A stretch of DNA of 64,000 bases from a candidate division WOR-3 bacterium (GTDB taxonomy: Bacteria; Hydrothermota; Hydrothermia; Hydrothermales; JAJRUZ01): positions 1 through 64,000 of the forward strand of contig JBDRZP010000012.1 in the NCBI GenBank assembly GCA_039804025.1, in the 5' to 3' direction. The translations under genes were made by a program, and so were the position numbers. Positions 34,019-43,685 of this stretch are shown one piece after another (position 1 is the first letter of the stretch; each line of letters starts with the position of its first letter). The notes below the pieces were generated by a model. The model did not search any database and had not been told where the DNA came from. It saw nothing but the letters and a program-made list of their open reading frames with translations.

Positions 34019-34639
34019 ATGCACTATGAGGTGTGTTTAAGATGCGGTTCAGAAATTGATAGAAAGGGATTTTTTTGTCAAAATTGTGGTTTTTTCATAA
34101 GTAAAGATTTTACAGAAAAGGAACTTCTGGTTTTTAGAATGGATATAATAGGATTTACTCATCTAACAGAAAAAATAGAACTTTTTGACTTAAAAATAAA
34201 TCTTTCCCTTTTATTTTCCAATTTAAGAAATATAGCAGAAAAAAATGGAGGATATGTTAACCAATATATAGGTGACGAGATTGAAATTTTATGGGGACTT
34301 GTAAAAAAATTTGAAAAAGCTGAATTTTTTAGCTTTTTAAAAGATATAAAGGATTTTTTTAACTCAAAACTTTTGAAAGTAAATTTCAGAATACGTATGT
34401 TTGGTGGATATGGTAACACAATAGTTTTTCCAGTTAAAACAGGAGAAAAGGCATATTTAATACTTATTTCTGATTTTATTGATAAAATTAATGATTTAAA
34501 AACAATTGTAAAAGAAGGAGAAATCGGTTTAATAGGAGAACCAGAGAAAATTTTTGAAGGAGATATGCTTGAAAAAAGAAGCTTTGATAATTTTACTTTT
34601 TATATTTTAAGGGAGGTAGTCTTACATGGAGCAAATTGA
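34019..34639 (+). CDS. Zinc-ribbon protein with class III cyclase metal-binding half
   Basis: 206 aa. An N-terminal zinc ribbon (C6, C9, C20, C23) is followed by a class III nucleotidyl cyclase-like domain. It keeps both catalytic metal aspartates, D42 in FRMDIIGFTHLTE and D86 in YIGDEIEILWG. The usual C-terminal helix with the transition-state Asn and Arg (GDxVNxAARL) is missing. It therefore resembles the C1 half of a two-part cyclase. The missing half is found in the zinc-ribbon/STAND protein at 37252. The HEAT protein gene overlaps its end by 14 nt. Confidence 0.78.
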   Translation: MHYEVCLRCGSEIDRKGFFCQNCGFFISKDFTEKELLVFRMDIIGFTHLTEKIELFDLKINLSLLFSNLRNIAEKNGGYVNQYIGDEIEILWGLVKKFEKAEFFSFLKDIKDFFNSKLLKVNFRIRMFGGYGNTIVFPVKTGEKAYLILISDFIDKINDLKTIVKEGEIGLIGEPEKIFEGDMLEKRSFDNFTFYILREVVLHGAN

Positions 34640-37265
34640 AAATTTATTAGTAGAACTTTTAAAACAAATGGGGGTAGGTTTAAATTATTCAAAAATGTAT
34701 CCACCCGGACACCCTGCTTTTACGAGATTAGCAGAACAGTTTTTAGAGGTTATAAAAAAATTTCCAACCAAATACAGAACAATATCAATTTATTTCTTTG
34801 AAAATATAATTCTATTTGAGGACACAAGAATGGATATAAGTAAAATTCCTGCAATCCAATCTCTCTCAAAACAACTGTCAAAATATAAAATTGAAAGTAT
34901 CTCAATTGATAGAGATGTTACCCAAGAAGATGTAAAAGGATTTTTTGAAGTTTTTACTCTTCCGGCAAAAAAATTTTTAGAAACACAGGATCCAACAGAA
35001 TTTCTGCTTCAAAAAAATATTGAAAAAATAAGATTCAATGAAGTTAAATTTGCTTTAACTTCATCCACCACTGAGAAGGAAATAAAGTTTGATCTTGATT
35101 CGGTTTTGAGAGAAATAGAAAATACTGATGACCCTCTTCATTTTATTAACTCAATACCAGGTGAAGATATTCTTACTAAGACTAAAACTCTTGTTAAAAA
35201 TGCAAAAAAAATAAATCCTCTACAATTATCAAAGGTTTTTTCTTCAATAATGATGGAAGGGGGTGAAAATCTCCTTTCTGAATTTTTGAAAGATGAAGAA
35301 ATCAAAAATAAAATCAGAGAGATAATGGCTTCTATGGATGAAAGTGATTTTTTACTTATTCTTTCTGAAATACCAAGGGAAAAAAGAAGTGATATTTTAT
35401 CATTTGTCCCTGAAGATAAAAGGAAAGAAATTTTGAATAAAATTCCGAGTTTTTTAATTCCCCGTGAGGAAGAAGGTGTAAGTTATGTAAAAAAAGAGAA
35501 AACTTATGAAGGAACTATTTCACCTCATATTTATGAAGAAGTTCGGGCTGGTTCTGAAATTGAAGAAAAAATTGATAAAATTTTTAATAAAATTGAGGAA
35601 TTAAAGGATGAAGAAAAAGAAAAGGAAATAAGAGAAATCTTTTTAAAAATGGTTGGAATTGATCTTAAAGAGGATTTTGAGAGTTCTAAAATTTTAAGTG
35701 TTGTTTCTGCTTTAAAAATAGTTGCCTATTATTTACTTGAAAAATATGGAGAAGAAGGTTTTTCGGGCCTCTCACTTATTGTTTCGCAGATTCTTAAAAT
35801 TTTATCTCCTTCTTTAAAAAGAAGGTTCCTTCAAGAATCAGAAAAACACAGGGAAATTGCCCAATCAATAAGAAAAGTTCTTGAGGAAATGAAGGATGAA
35901 GAACTTATTTCTCTTTTATCTGGTATAAAAGAAGGAGATACGGATGTTCCAGACACAATTAAAGATATTCTTCAAAAAAGGAAAGTCTTCACAAAGGGTG
36001 ATATTTCTTATCAGGATAAAGAACTCGAAATGCTCGAAAGAGTGACGAGGGAAAAAAGGCTTGTTATAACAGGTGAAAAGAAATTGAAATTTATGGAAAA
36101 GGAACTTGAAGAGGGAATTGGTGCCTCTGAAATGGATCTTGTCCTCGAACCACTCTTAGAAAAACTGAACAAAGGAGACGAAAATGAAAGAAGTTCAGCT
36201 GTTAGTGCTATTGCTGCTTTGGCAGTTTCCTTTATAAAGTCAGATAAATTTGGACCACTTGAAAAATTAATAAATCTTATAAAATCAAAAATACAAGAAG
36301 AGGAACATCCAGCTGTTATCTTTTCATATATTGATGGTCTTGAAAAAATTGTAGAAATTGCAAAGATAAAGGGGAAAGATTTTATTGTTGAAGATATACA
36401 GAAAACTTTTAGAGATTTACTTGATTCAGAATCAAAGAAAAAAATGGCAATAAGAGCACTTGGAAAAGTAGGTACTCAATTTGCCTTAAGGATGCTTCTA
36501 ACAGCTCTATGGGATGAAGATACAGAAATAGAAGTGAAAGAGGCACTTCTTTCTTCAGGTAAGGAAGGATTTAATGCGCTTAAAGAGATTTTTCCAGAAA
36601 TTGAGAATATAAATATCAGAAGAAGAATAGCTAAAATTCTTGCAGCTTTTCCACCAGATTATAGGAAGGAATTTTATGAAGCTCTTGAAGAAGAAAACTG
36701 GAAAACACAAAGAGATATAGTGTTTATACTCGGGGAAAGTAAAGATGAAGAAGGTTTACCTCTTTTAGTAAAATTTTTAAAAACCGGTCAGGATATAGTA
36801 AGATTAGAGGTGCTCAGAGCTTTATCAAAAATTAATAATCCAAAAGTTGAGGATGATATTATTGAGGTTTACATTGAATATCCTGGAAAGGAAGTCAAAA
36901 TAGAATGTATAAGAACACTTTTAAAAATAGGGACTGAAAAAAGTGTGGATGTAATCTCTAAGTTTATTAAAGAAGCAATTGAAAAAGAAGATTTTAACGA
37001 ACTTGTAATTCCTGCTTTTAATTTTGTAATGAAACATTCACCTGAAAAGGTATATCCTTTTATAGAAAAGATTTTATTTGAAAAAACATTTTTAAAGAAA
37101 CCTAAATATCCTTCTGGAATAAGAACAGAATTAGTAAGAGTTTTATCAAAATATAAAACAGAAAAAATCAAAAGTTATTTAGAGGAACTTATTAAGGACC
37201 CTGATTCTTCTGTAAAACTGGCAGCAACTATGGGATTAAGGAGATTTGAAAGTGATAGAAACTGA
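34626..37265 (+). CDS. Large HEAT-repeat protein
   Basis: 879 aa, soluble, highly charged and almost all helical. No catalytic motif was found. Residues about 230-275 (LLILSEIPREKRSDILSFVP) resemble the helical N-terminal superhelix of MgtE-like scaffolds. HEAT-type pairs fill the C-terminal third (RMLLTALWDEDTEIEVKEAL, GLPLLVKFLKTGQDIVRLEV, DPDSSVKLAATMGLRRFESD). It is translationally coupled to both neighbours, the two zinc-ribbon cyclase-like proteins, so it may be a scaffold holding them together. Function is inferred only from context. Confidence 0.8.
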   Translation: MEQIENLLVELLKQMGVGLNYSKMYPPGHPAFTRLAEQFLEVIKKFPTKYRTISIYFFENIILFEDTRMDISKIPAIQSLSKQLSKYKIESISIDRDVTQEDVKGFFEVFTLPAKKFLETQDPTEFLLQKNIEKIRFNEVKFALTSSTTEKEIKFDLDSVLREIENTDDPLHFINSIPGEDILTKTKTLVKNAKKINPLQLSKVFSSIMMEGGENLLSEFLKDEEIKNKIREIMASMDESDFLLILSEIPREKRSDILSFVPEDKRKEILNKIPSFLIPREEEGVSYVKKEKTYEGTISPHIYEEVRAGSEIEEKIDKIFNKIEELKDEEKEKEIREIFLKMVGIDLKEDFESSKILSVVSALKIVAYYLLEKYGEEGFSGLSLIVSQILKILSPSLKRRFLQESEKHREIAQSIRKVLEEMKDEELISLLSGIKEGDTDVPDTIKDILQKRKVFTKGDISYQDKELEMLERVTREKRLVITGEKKLKFMEKELEEGIGASEMDLVLEPLLEKLNKGDENERSSAVSAIAALAVSFIKSDKFGPLEKLINLIKSKIQEEEHPAVIFSYIDGLEKIVEIAKIKGKDFIVEDIQKTFRDLLDSESKKKMAIRALGKVGTQFALRMLLTALWDEDTEIEVKEALLSSGKEGFNALKEIFPEIENINIRRRIAKILAAFPPDYRKEFYEALEEENWKTQRDIVFILGESKDEEGLPLLVKFLKTGQDIVRLEVLRALSKINNPKVEDDIIEVYIEYPGKEVKIECIRTLLKIGTEKSVDVISKFIKEAIEKEDFNELVIPAFNFVMKHSPEKVYPFIEKILFEKTFLKKPKYPSGIRTELVRVLSKYKTEKIKSYLEELIKDPDSSVKLAATMGLRRFESDRN

Positions 37266-40215
37266 AAATAGAATTCAATGTAAGAGATGTAAATCTTATG
37301 TTAGAGATATCTATAACTTTTGCACATATTGTGGTTTAAAAGTAAAAGATGTAAAAGTTATTGTTCCTGATGAAGCAAAGATTGCAATTTCTCTTAGAAA
37401 AAAATATGTTATTTCTTTCTTTCTGAGTCTAAAATGGAAAACCAAAATAAATGCTCTTTTAATTTCTAAGTTCCACTATTTTTTAAAAAAAATTGATGAA
37501 CTATGTGTTAATTATGATGGTTTTTTTGAGAAATTCAATCATTTTGAAGGCGGACTTGTTATATTTGGTTATAATGAATTTGAAAGAGACCTTATTTTTA
37601 AAGTTCTTGATTTTTCTTTTAAAGTTGAAGAGTTAATTAAAAAAAATTTTTCCGATTTATGTGAGTATGGTATAGGAATATGTTCTGGATGGGCATTCTT
37701 TGGAGAAATTGAATCAGGAAATAGCATGTCTATAACAGCTCTTGGTGATTGTGTGAATACCTCTGCAAGACTTTCTACTCTATTTAATAATAGAAAATAT
37801 GTTTGTGTTGATATATACGAAACTGCTATGAATTTTTATGAATTTGAACATATGGGAAAAATCAAGTTAAAAGGAAAATTTGATAGAATTGATGTTTATG
37901 CTTTAATTTCCGAAAGAAAAGAAATTATTTATGAGGAATTCCGAGTTCCCTATATAGAAAGAAGTGATGTTAAGGAAAGATTAGAAGCAATTATAGGTGA
38001 ATGGGAAAAGGGAGAAACTAAAAGTGTAATAATAACAGGTGAAGCAGGAATTGGAAAAACATTTCTTGCAGAAAATTATCTAAAAAAATTAAAAGATAAA
38101 GGTTTTATTATAAAACTTAAAGGAAGTGAGATATATTCTAACGAACCGCTCTACCCTTTCAGGTTATTTATTGAGAATTCCTTAAATAAAGAGGAATTTA
38201 AATTTATAAAAAGATATCTTGAAACTTTTTTAAAAAGCTTTTCTTATTTTTTTGAGAAAATAGAAGAAAAACCCAATAGAGAAAAACTTAAATATCTTTT
38301 ATTTGATCTTTTAAGAGTTATATGCAATAAAAAAGGTAACCTTATTATATTTTTTGATGATATAGATAGAACTGACCCTTTTACCATTGAATTTATAAAC
38401 TTTTTAAAATCAAAAATTGAAAAAACCCTGATTATTTTAACAGGGAGAGTCTTACCAACATCTTTAGACCCTAAAAATGTTTATAGAATCAATTTGAGAG
38501 CTTTTGATTATGATGAAACAAAAGAATTAATATTAAAATACTTTCCTGATGTAAGTCCAGAGATAATTCTTGAAATTCACCCCAAAACCGGAGGTATCCC
38601 TCTATTTATAACTCAGTATTTGAAAAGTTTAAAAATAAGAAAAAAAGATATTAAAGAAAAACCTGAACTTCCACTTTCTTTAATAAGTTTTGTTCTCTCA
38701 CCGATTCAGGAACTTACTGAAGGAGAGAGAGATCTATTGGAAATATTAAGTGCTGTTACTGAACTTGACCTTGATTCTCCTCTTTCAAAATACTTCTCTC
38801 ACAAAATAGAAAAAAATTTAGACAAACTTATTTTAAATGATATTTTAAGAATTGAAAATAATAGAATTGTATTTGTTAATCCACTTGTTAGAGAGGTGAT
38901 TTATGAGTCTCTTCCGGATTTAATTAAAGAAAGGATTCATAAAGAAATTGTTGATGCTGTTTTAGATAGTCCCTGGGCTGAAGAGAACCCTTACTTTGTT
39001 TTTATAAACTCTTTAAAGGCGAGAGAATATGATAAAGCATGGAAATACGGTATAAAGAGTTTAAAAAAACTTTTAAGAGAAGGAACGGGTTTTATACCGA
39101 ATTTTATTTTTGAAAAAATAGATGATGAGGTTTTAAAAAACTATAAAGTAAAACCCCTTGATATGGGTGATTACTTTTTCCTGAAAGGAGTATATTCTTT
39201 TCTTGCTAAAGATTTTGAAAAATCTATTCAACATTTTCACAAGGCACTACTTCTTACAGAGGAAAAAGATGAAAAATGGAATGAAATTAATCTTTATCTC
39301 TCAAAGTCTTATATTGAAAGGGGAAGTCTTGAATCTGCAAAAAAATTTTTGAGGGATATAAAAGTTAATGATGAAATTACCTCAGCTAAAGTTAATATAA
39401 CATGGTCTTTTCTTTACCAGAAAGAAGGTCTATTCTTCGATTCGCTTATTTTTATGAGAAGAGCAAGTAATGAACTTAAAAAGAAGGGAGTTTTTCTTTC
39501 TGAATTTAAATTAAAACTTTCTGACCTTTTATTCTGGACAGGGAATCTTGAAGATTCTTTAAACACTATTCTTGATGCTGAGAAATCTTCCTATATGGAA
39601 ATGAACTTTGAAAATTTAGTTGATGTTCTTAAAATAAAAGCTTTCCTGGGGATATTTTTGAAAAATGAGAATTTATTCAATTCTGCTTTTAAAACAGGAC
39701 TATCTTTTTCTCAAAAATTTGAAAACCTTCCATATCTTTTTTATTTTAAAAATATTAAATCTCTTCTTGAAGGAGATGTAGCAACTACTTTAGATTTAAA
39801 TCTTTCATTCCTAAGGGATCCTTATATATTCTTTTCGATTTTTCTTAATACAAATGAAGAGTTTTTTAAAAAAATAGATATAGAAGAAATAGAAGAAAAT
39901 CCAAATTTCCCCTTTTACCAGAAGCTTTACATTAAAGCAATTAAGAAAATTAAGGAAAGCACAAAATTAAGTGAGGATTTGAAATTTCTATTTGAAGAAA
40001 TTTTTAAATACCCTATACCAATATTACATATTATCATATTAAGAGAACTTTTAAAGATATGTAAAAAAATTGAAAGATACGATGCGGTGAGGTTTCTTCT
40101 TAAAAATTATATATATATATTTGAAGACTTGAAAAATAGAATCAAAAGTGATATTTATCGGACTGGATTTGAAGAAAACTCCTTCTTTAACCCTGAAAAA
40201 ATTTTAAAAGAGTAA
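37252..40215 (+). CDS. Zinc-ribbon / degenerate cyclase / STAND ATPase / TPR protein
   Basis: About 987 aa. The order is a zinc ribbon (CKRCKSY...CTYCG), a class III cyclase-like domain (about 45-220), an AAA/STAND NTPase with Walker A TGEAGIGKTFL (K269) and FFDDIDRTDPF, then TPR-like helices to the C-terminus. The cyclase domain lacks the first metal Asp and has Glu (E99) at the second, but keeps the transition-state N169 and R173 in GDCVNTSARL, so it is C2-like. The frame opens at TTG 37246; GTG 37252, 8 nt after AAGGAG, is the better start. It ends 6 nt before the convergent OmpA gene. Confidence 0.83.
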   Translation: MIETENRIQCKRCKSYVRDIYNFCTYCGLKVKDVKVIVPDEAKIAISLRKKYVISFFLSLKWKTKINALLISKFHYFLKKIDELCVNYDGFFEKFNHFEGGLVIFGYNEFERDLIFKVLDFSFKVEELIKKNFSDLCEYGIGICSGWAFFGEIESGNSMSITALGDCVNTSARLSTLFNNRKYVCVDIYETAMNFYEFEHMGKIKLKGKFDRIDVYALISERKEIIYEEFRVPYIERSDVKERLEAIIGEWEKGETKSVIITGEAGIGKTFLAENYLKKLKDKGFIIKLKGSEIYSNEPLYPFRLFIENSLNKEEFKFIKRYLETFLKSFSYFFEKIEEKPNREKLKYLLFDLLRVICNKKGNLIIFFDDIDRTDPFTIEFINFLKSKIEKTLIILTGRVLPTSLDPKNVYRINLRAFDYDETKELILKYFPDVSPEIILEIHPKTGGIPLFITQYLKSLKIRKKDIKEKPELPLSLISFVLSPIQELTEGERDLLEILSAVTELDLDSPLSKYFSHKIEKNLDKLILNDILRIENNRIVFVNPLVREVIYESLPDLIKERIHKEIVDAVLDSPWAEENPYFVFINSLKAREYDKAWKYGIKSLKKLLREGTGFIPNFIFEKIDDEVLKNYKVKPLDMGDYFFLKGVYSFLAKDFEKSIQHFHKALLLTEEKDEKWNEINLYLSKSYIERGSLESAKKFLRDIKVNDEITSAKVNITWSFLYQKEGLFFDSLIFMRRASNELKKKGVFLSEFKLKLSDLLFWTGNLEDSLNTILDAEKSSYMEMNFENLVDVLKIKAFLGIFLKNENLFNSAFKTGLSFSQKFENLPYLFYFKNIKSLLEGDVATTLDLNLSFLRDPYIFFSIFLNTNEEFFKKIDIEEIEENPNFPFYQKLYIKAIKKIKESTKLSEDLKFLFEEIFKYPIPILHIIILRELLKICKKIERYDAVRFLLKNYIYIFEDLKNRIKSDIYRTGFEENSFFNPEKILKE

Positions 40216-40221
40216 TTTAAA

Positions 40222-42564
40222 TTATTTCTTTTCTCCCAGTATTTTAAATTCAACCCTTCTATTCATCTGGTGTTCATCTTCAGTTTTTGCATTTCTTATA
40301 ACAGGTCTATCTTCTCCGTAACCAATTGCTATTAATCTTGATGGATCTATCCTATGTCTCTCAATAAAGTAAATCCTGACAGCATCAGCTCTTGCCTGAC
40401 TTAATTTTTTATTGTATGCATTTGAACCCCTTTCATCAGTATGACCACCTATTTCAACAATTATTGTAGGATTATCCTTAAGCATTATAGAAATTGAATC
40501 AAGTATTGGATAAGATTCGGGTCTAATTGTTGCTTTATTAAAATCAAAATATATATTTCTAAAGGTAAATACCATTTTTTCCTTTAACATAGGAAAATCT
40601 TTTATTAAAACAGCTCCACCTTTAACCTGAACATAAGCTGCCTGTGGTATATAATTGGGAACTTTTACTTTAAATAGATAAATACCTTCAAGGAGTTTTA
40701 CCTCATAAGTTCCATCAGATTTAGATACAATTTTTTGAATTAAACTATCTTTATTTTCAGGGTAAATTTCTATATCACCTGAAAGAGTTTCCATTGTTTG
40801 AGCATTAAAAACCTTACCCTTAACAATTCCCCATTTTGTTGAAAGGAAAACATCTACCTCTTTCACTGTTCCCGGTTCTATGGAAATTCTTTCACTTTTG
40901 AGAACATAATCAGGGTGTTCAAACCTGAATGTATATTCTCCTTTTTCCAGTTTAAATTTTAGAGTTCCTGTTCTATCTGTTTTTAACTTTGTAATTTTTT
41001 CTTTATATTGAATAGTAACATCCACATCACTTAAAGGCTCTTCATTATCTTTATCCTTAACATAAAGCGTTAACATTCCAAATTTTGTTTTTAAAAGAAT
41101 CTTTTCTTCTTTTTTTTCTCCTGATTTTATTTCAAAGAGTCCTGATTTTGTATAGTAATCCTCTGCTTCAACCTCATATTTATATCTGCCACCTTTAATT
41201 TCACCACTTATTTCACCTTCAGCATTACTTAAACCCTCAAAAACTTTTTTATCTTTTGTATCAATTAATTTTAAAATAACATTTGCTATAGGCTTATTTG
41301 TAAGAGAATCAATAATTTTGAATTTAAATTTTCCTTTAAAGGGTGAATGAAATTCAGTTAAAAATGAAAAAGAAATCCCCCTACTCCCTGTAAAAATTCC
41401 TCTGTGCTGTGAGATACCTATATTTATTGATGAAATATCCCTGCTTATTATACCAAATCCAAGGGAAAACCCAAAAGCTTCATAACCTCCAAAAGTAAAT
41501 CCTGCTCTTAAAGGTATTCTTGGATGAACAAAATACTCACCTCCAAAAGAAATTCTCGGTGTTTTTGTAGAAAGGGCTGTGTTTTTAAAACCCTGTTCAT
41601 AGGCAAAAAACAATCTGTATTTATCCTCTGGATGCCTGTAAAAACTTGAAAATTTTAAAATCAAGGGTAATTTTACACTGAAAGCTCCGGGTATTGTGTC
41701 CACATCATCGGTTGCAATTGTGTCTAAATCTATTCCTTCACCTATATAGAGGGAATCAAGATTTCCCCTGTGATTGTAAATTACGCCTTTTGAAAAATTT
41801 AAATTTGATATTATATTGGAAAATCCAAAAGAAAAATTAAAAAGTTTTTTATATTCAAAACCAAAACCAAGATCCATTGAATATCCAAAGTTAAAAAAGT
41901 TTGTATCTGCCCTTATACTTAAAAAATCATTTCCTGTTAATGCATCACTTGAGGAATTTAATTTAACATTAATATCACTTAATTCAAGATAGGGTCCTGA
42001 AATATAGAAAGAAAAAGAAAGCCCATAAAGTAATCTCAATTTTTCACCGGGATCAAGAAAAATACCGTTTCCAAAACCCGTTTTTATTTCAAAAAGATTA
42101 AGAACCTGAAGTGCTGTATTATTCTTATTCGCTTCATAAACTTTATTAAGTTCATTTCCATATAATAATAGTCTTAACCACGGTTCAGGAATCATCATAA
42201 AAGACCCTTGAATTAATCTAAACCCCATAGCAAACCTTCCTATTGAAAATGAAAAAGGAGAAAAATAGGAAAGGTGGTTCAATTTCCATGCATTACCTGA
42301 GTATTTTAAAATTTTATCCTTTAACTCCCTATTTAGTGAATCACCGTTAGCAGACATTATATCATTATATAGGGATATTGATAATACGTTATTAGTAAGG
42401 GCAAGGTTTGTTCCAAGAAGTGAAAGAGTATAAGAAGGGTTAAATTCTGAACCAATTATAGCAGGGTTGAAAAAGATGCTCTGACTTCCAAAGGGGTAAC
42501 TCACAGGGATATTCTCCCCTAAAGTATTATAAAGAGGATAAAAAATCAGTAATAATTTAATCAT
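40222..42564 (-). CDS. Outer-membrane protein with carboxypeptidase-regulatory-like repeats and OmpA domain
   Basis: 780 aa. After a signal peptide, about 370 residues look like an outer-membrane beta-barrel (NPAIIGSEFNPSYTLSLLG; repeated aromatic/Gly strands). Three beta-sandwich repeats follow (ANVILKLIDTKDKKVFEGLS, SDVDVTIQYKEKITKL, GDIEIYPENKDSLIQKI), carboxypeptidase-regulatory/PEGA-like. The C-terminal OmpA domain binds peptidoglycan: IGGHTDERGSNAYNKKLSQA, ALGYGE-like IAIGYGEDRPV and NRRVEFKI. It links outer membrane and cell wall. It lies 2 nt after the lipoprotein gene at 42567, so they share an operon. Confidence 0.88.
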   Translation of the reverse strand: MIKLLLIFYPLYNTLGENIPVSYPFGSQSIFFNPAIIGSEFNPSYTLSLLGTNLALTNNVLSISLYNDIMSANGDSLNRELKDKILKYSGNAWKLNHLSYFSPFSFSIGRFAMGFRLIQGSFMMIPEPWLRLLLYGNELNKVYEANKNNTALQVLNLFEIKTGFGNGIFLDPGEKLRLLYGLSFSFYISGPYLELSDINVKLNSSSDALTGNDFLSIRADTNFFNFGYSMDLGFGFEYKKLFNFSFGFSNIISNLNFSKGVIYNHRGNLDSLYIGEGIDLDTIATDDVDTIPGAFSVKLPLILKFSSFYRHPEDKYRLFFAYEQGFKNTALSTKTPRISFGGEYFVHPRIPLRAGFTFGGYEAFGFSLGFGIISRDISSINIGISQHRGIFTGSRGISFSFLTEFHSPFKGKFKFKIIDSLTNKPIANVILKLIDTKDKKVFEGLSNAEGEISGEIKGGRYKYEVEAEDYYTKSGLFEIKSGEKKEEKILLKTKFGMLTLYVKDKDNEEPLSDVDVTIQYKEKITKLKTDRTGTLKFKLEKGEYTFRFEHPDYVLKSERISIEPGTVKEVDVFLSTKWGIVKGKVFNAQTMETLSGDIEIYPENKDSLIQKIVSKSDGTYEVKLLEGIYLFKVKVPNYIPQAAYVQVKGGAVLIKDFPMLKEKMVFTFRNIYFDFNKATIRPESYPILDSISIMLKDNPTIIVEIGGHTDERGSNAYNKKLSQARADAVRIYFIERHRIDPSRLIAIGYGEDRPVIRNAKTEDEHQMNRRVEFKILGEKK

Positions 42565-42566
42565 AA

Positions 42567-43583
42567 TTATCTCTCCAATGTATATACTGTAATTCCAAGA
42601 TAACCCTTTAATTTTAAAAAGTCAAGAGGCTTTATATAGGCATTTCCCTGACTGTCCACAATAGCAAATGCTTTGTAAAAAATAAGTGAATCCCTGGCAA
42701 GATCTATAACTTCCTTTGGGATATCAATTTCAAATGAAAACTTTGTGCTATCAATAGATACACCATCTATATTTTTAGGGGAAGCCCTGAAAAGCAAATT
42801 ATTAACAGGCATAAATGTGTCGCTGTTTTCTGTAAAAACTTGAATGGATAAATAAAATTTTACCGGTAAAGAATGAGTAACATCTGCATGAAGGAAAATT
42901 CTTTGAATTCTGTTTTCTTTTGCTAAATCTCTTACATCTTTATTGGTATTTTTAATTGTATCAGTAAATGTTACAACATTATCACCAAGAATTCTTGCAC
43001 CAAAAAGAGCCTCTTTGAAAGTTTCTACTGTATCAAAATTTGCGGTTCCTTTTAAAATCTGTGGTATGATAACAAAACGATGAGGACCGGCTGGAAAATC
43101 ATTAAAAGGCAATCTGTGAATTATATTGAAATTACCTGATATTTCTTGTTTTACACTATCTTTTCTAAAAAGTTCAAAAGTGTCTGAGATATCATTCCAG
43201 CTATAGGCTAAAATTTTAGTTTTGAGAGTGCAGGGTGAATTTAAAACATTACCTTTATATTTTGTTCCTGCATATATAAGAAATAAAAGCGAACCAAATT
43301 CACTATTTGTTGTATCTATAATCTTGGGCATAAACCTTCTTAAAGTGTCTCTTGCCAATACTTCAAAACCTGAATAATTGTTAAGATTTGGGTGAATAAT
43401 TTTCTGTATATTAAAAACTGAATCAGCAATAACTCTATATTTATCACTTTTAGAAACCTCATCAAAAACAGTTGTTTTTTTCAATTTTCCAGGTATTCTG
43501 AGAGTTAGAAACCAACCCACCTCATGGGGTGATTTTATACAAGCATAAAAAAATAAAAAAATAATTAAAAATAATTTTTTCAT
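42567..43583 (-). CDS. Putative lipoprotein, unknown function
   Basis: 338 aa. The signal peptide ends in a lipobox (LFFYAC at about residue 15). The rest is predicted beta-rich, with strand-like segments and repeated statements of the form YKAFAIVDSQGNAYIKPLDF; I do not recognise a family. It is 2 nt upstream of the OmpA-type gene, so the pair probably forms an outer-membrane complex. It follows a strong terminator, so it has its own promoter in 43584-43630, where I see no good consensus. Confidence 0.72.
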   Translation of the reverse strand: MKKLFLIIFLFFYACIKSPHEVGWFLTLRIPGKLKKTTVFDEVSKSDKYRVIADSVFNIQKIIHPNLNNYSGFEVLARDTLRRFMPKIIDTTNSEFGSLLFLIYAGTKYKGNVLNSPCTLKTKILAYSWNDISDTFELFRKDSVKQEISGNFNIIHRLPFNDFPAGPHRFVIIPQILKGTANFDTVETFKEALFGARILGDNVVTFTDTIKNTNKDVRDLAKENRIQRIFLHADVTHSLPVKFYLSIQVFTENSDTFMPVNNLLFRASPKNIDGVSIDSTKFSFEIDIPKEVIDLARDSLIFYKAFAIVDSQGNAYIKPLDFLKLKGYLGITVYTLER

Positions 43584-43630
43584 AATTTAATGTTAAGAAA
43601 AACAAAAATAATTTTTCACTTATTTAAAAT

Positions 43631-43657
43631 AAAAAAACCCCCTCATAAGGAGGGGGT
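43631..43657 (-). terminator. Intrinsic terminator after the FN3-like lipoprotein gene
   Basis: ACCCCCTC (43637-43644) pairs with GAGGGGGT (43650-43657) around a 5-nt loop. On the minus strand it is followed by seven T (43637-43631 side). It separates the coiled-coil/FN3-like lipoprotein unit from the next lipoprotein-OmpA unit. Confidence 0.9.
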
Positions 43658-43685
43658 CTACCTCAAAAATAAAATTAAAACTAAT

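Noticed and set aside
37246-37251. TTG at 37246 as the start of the STAND protein
   Set aside because: AAGGAG ends only 2 nt before it; the in-frame GTG at 37252 has the normal 8-nt spacing.
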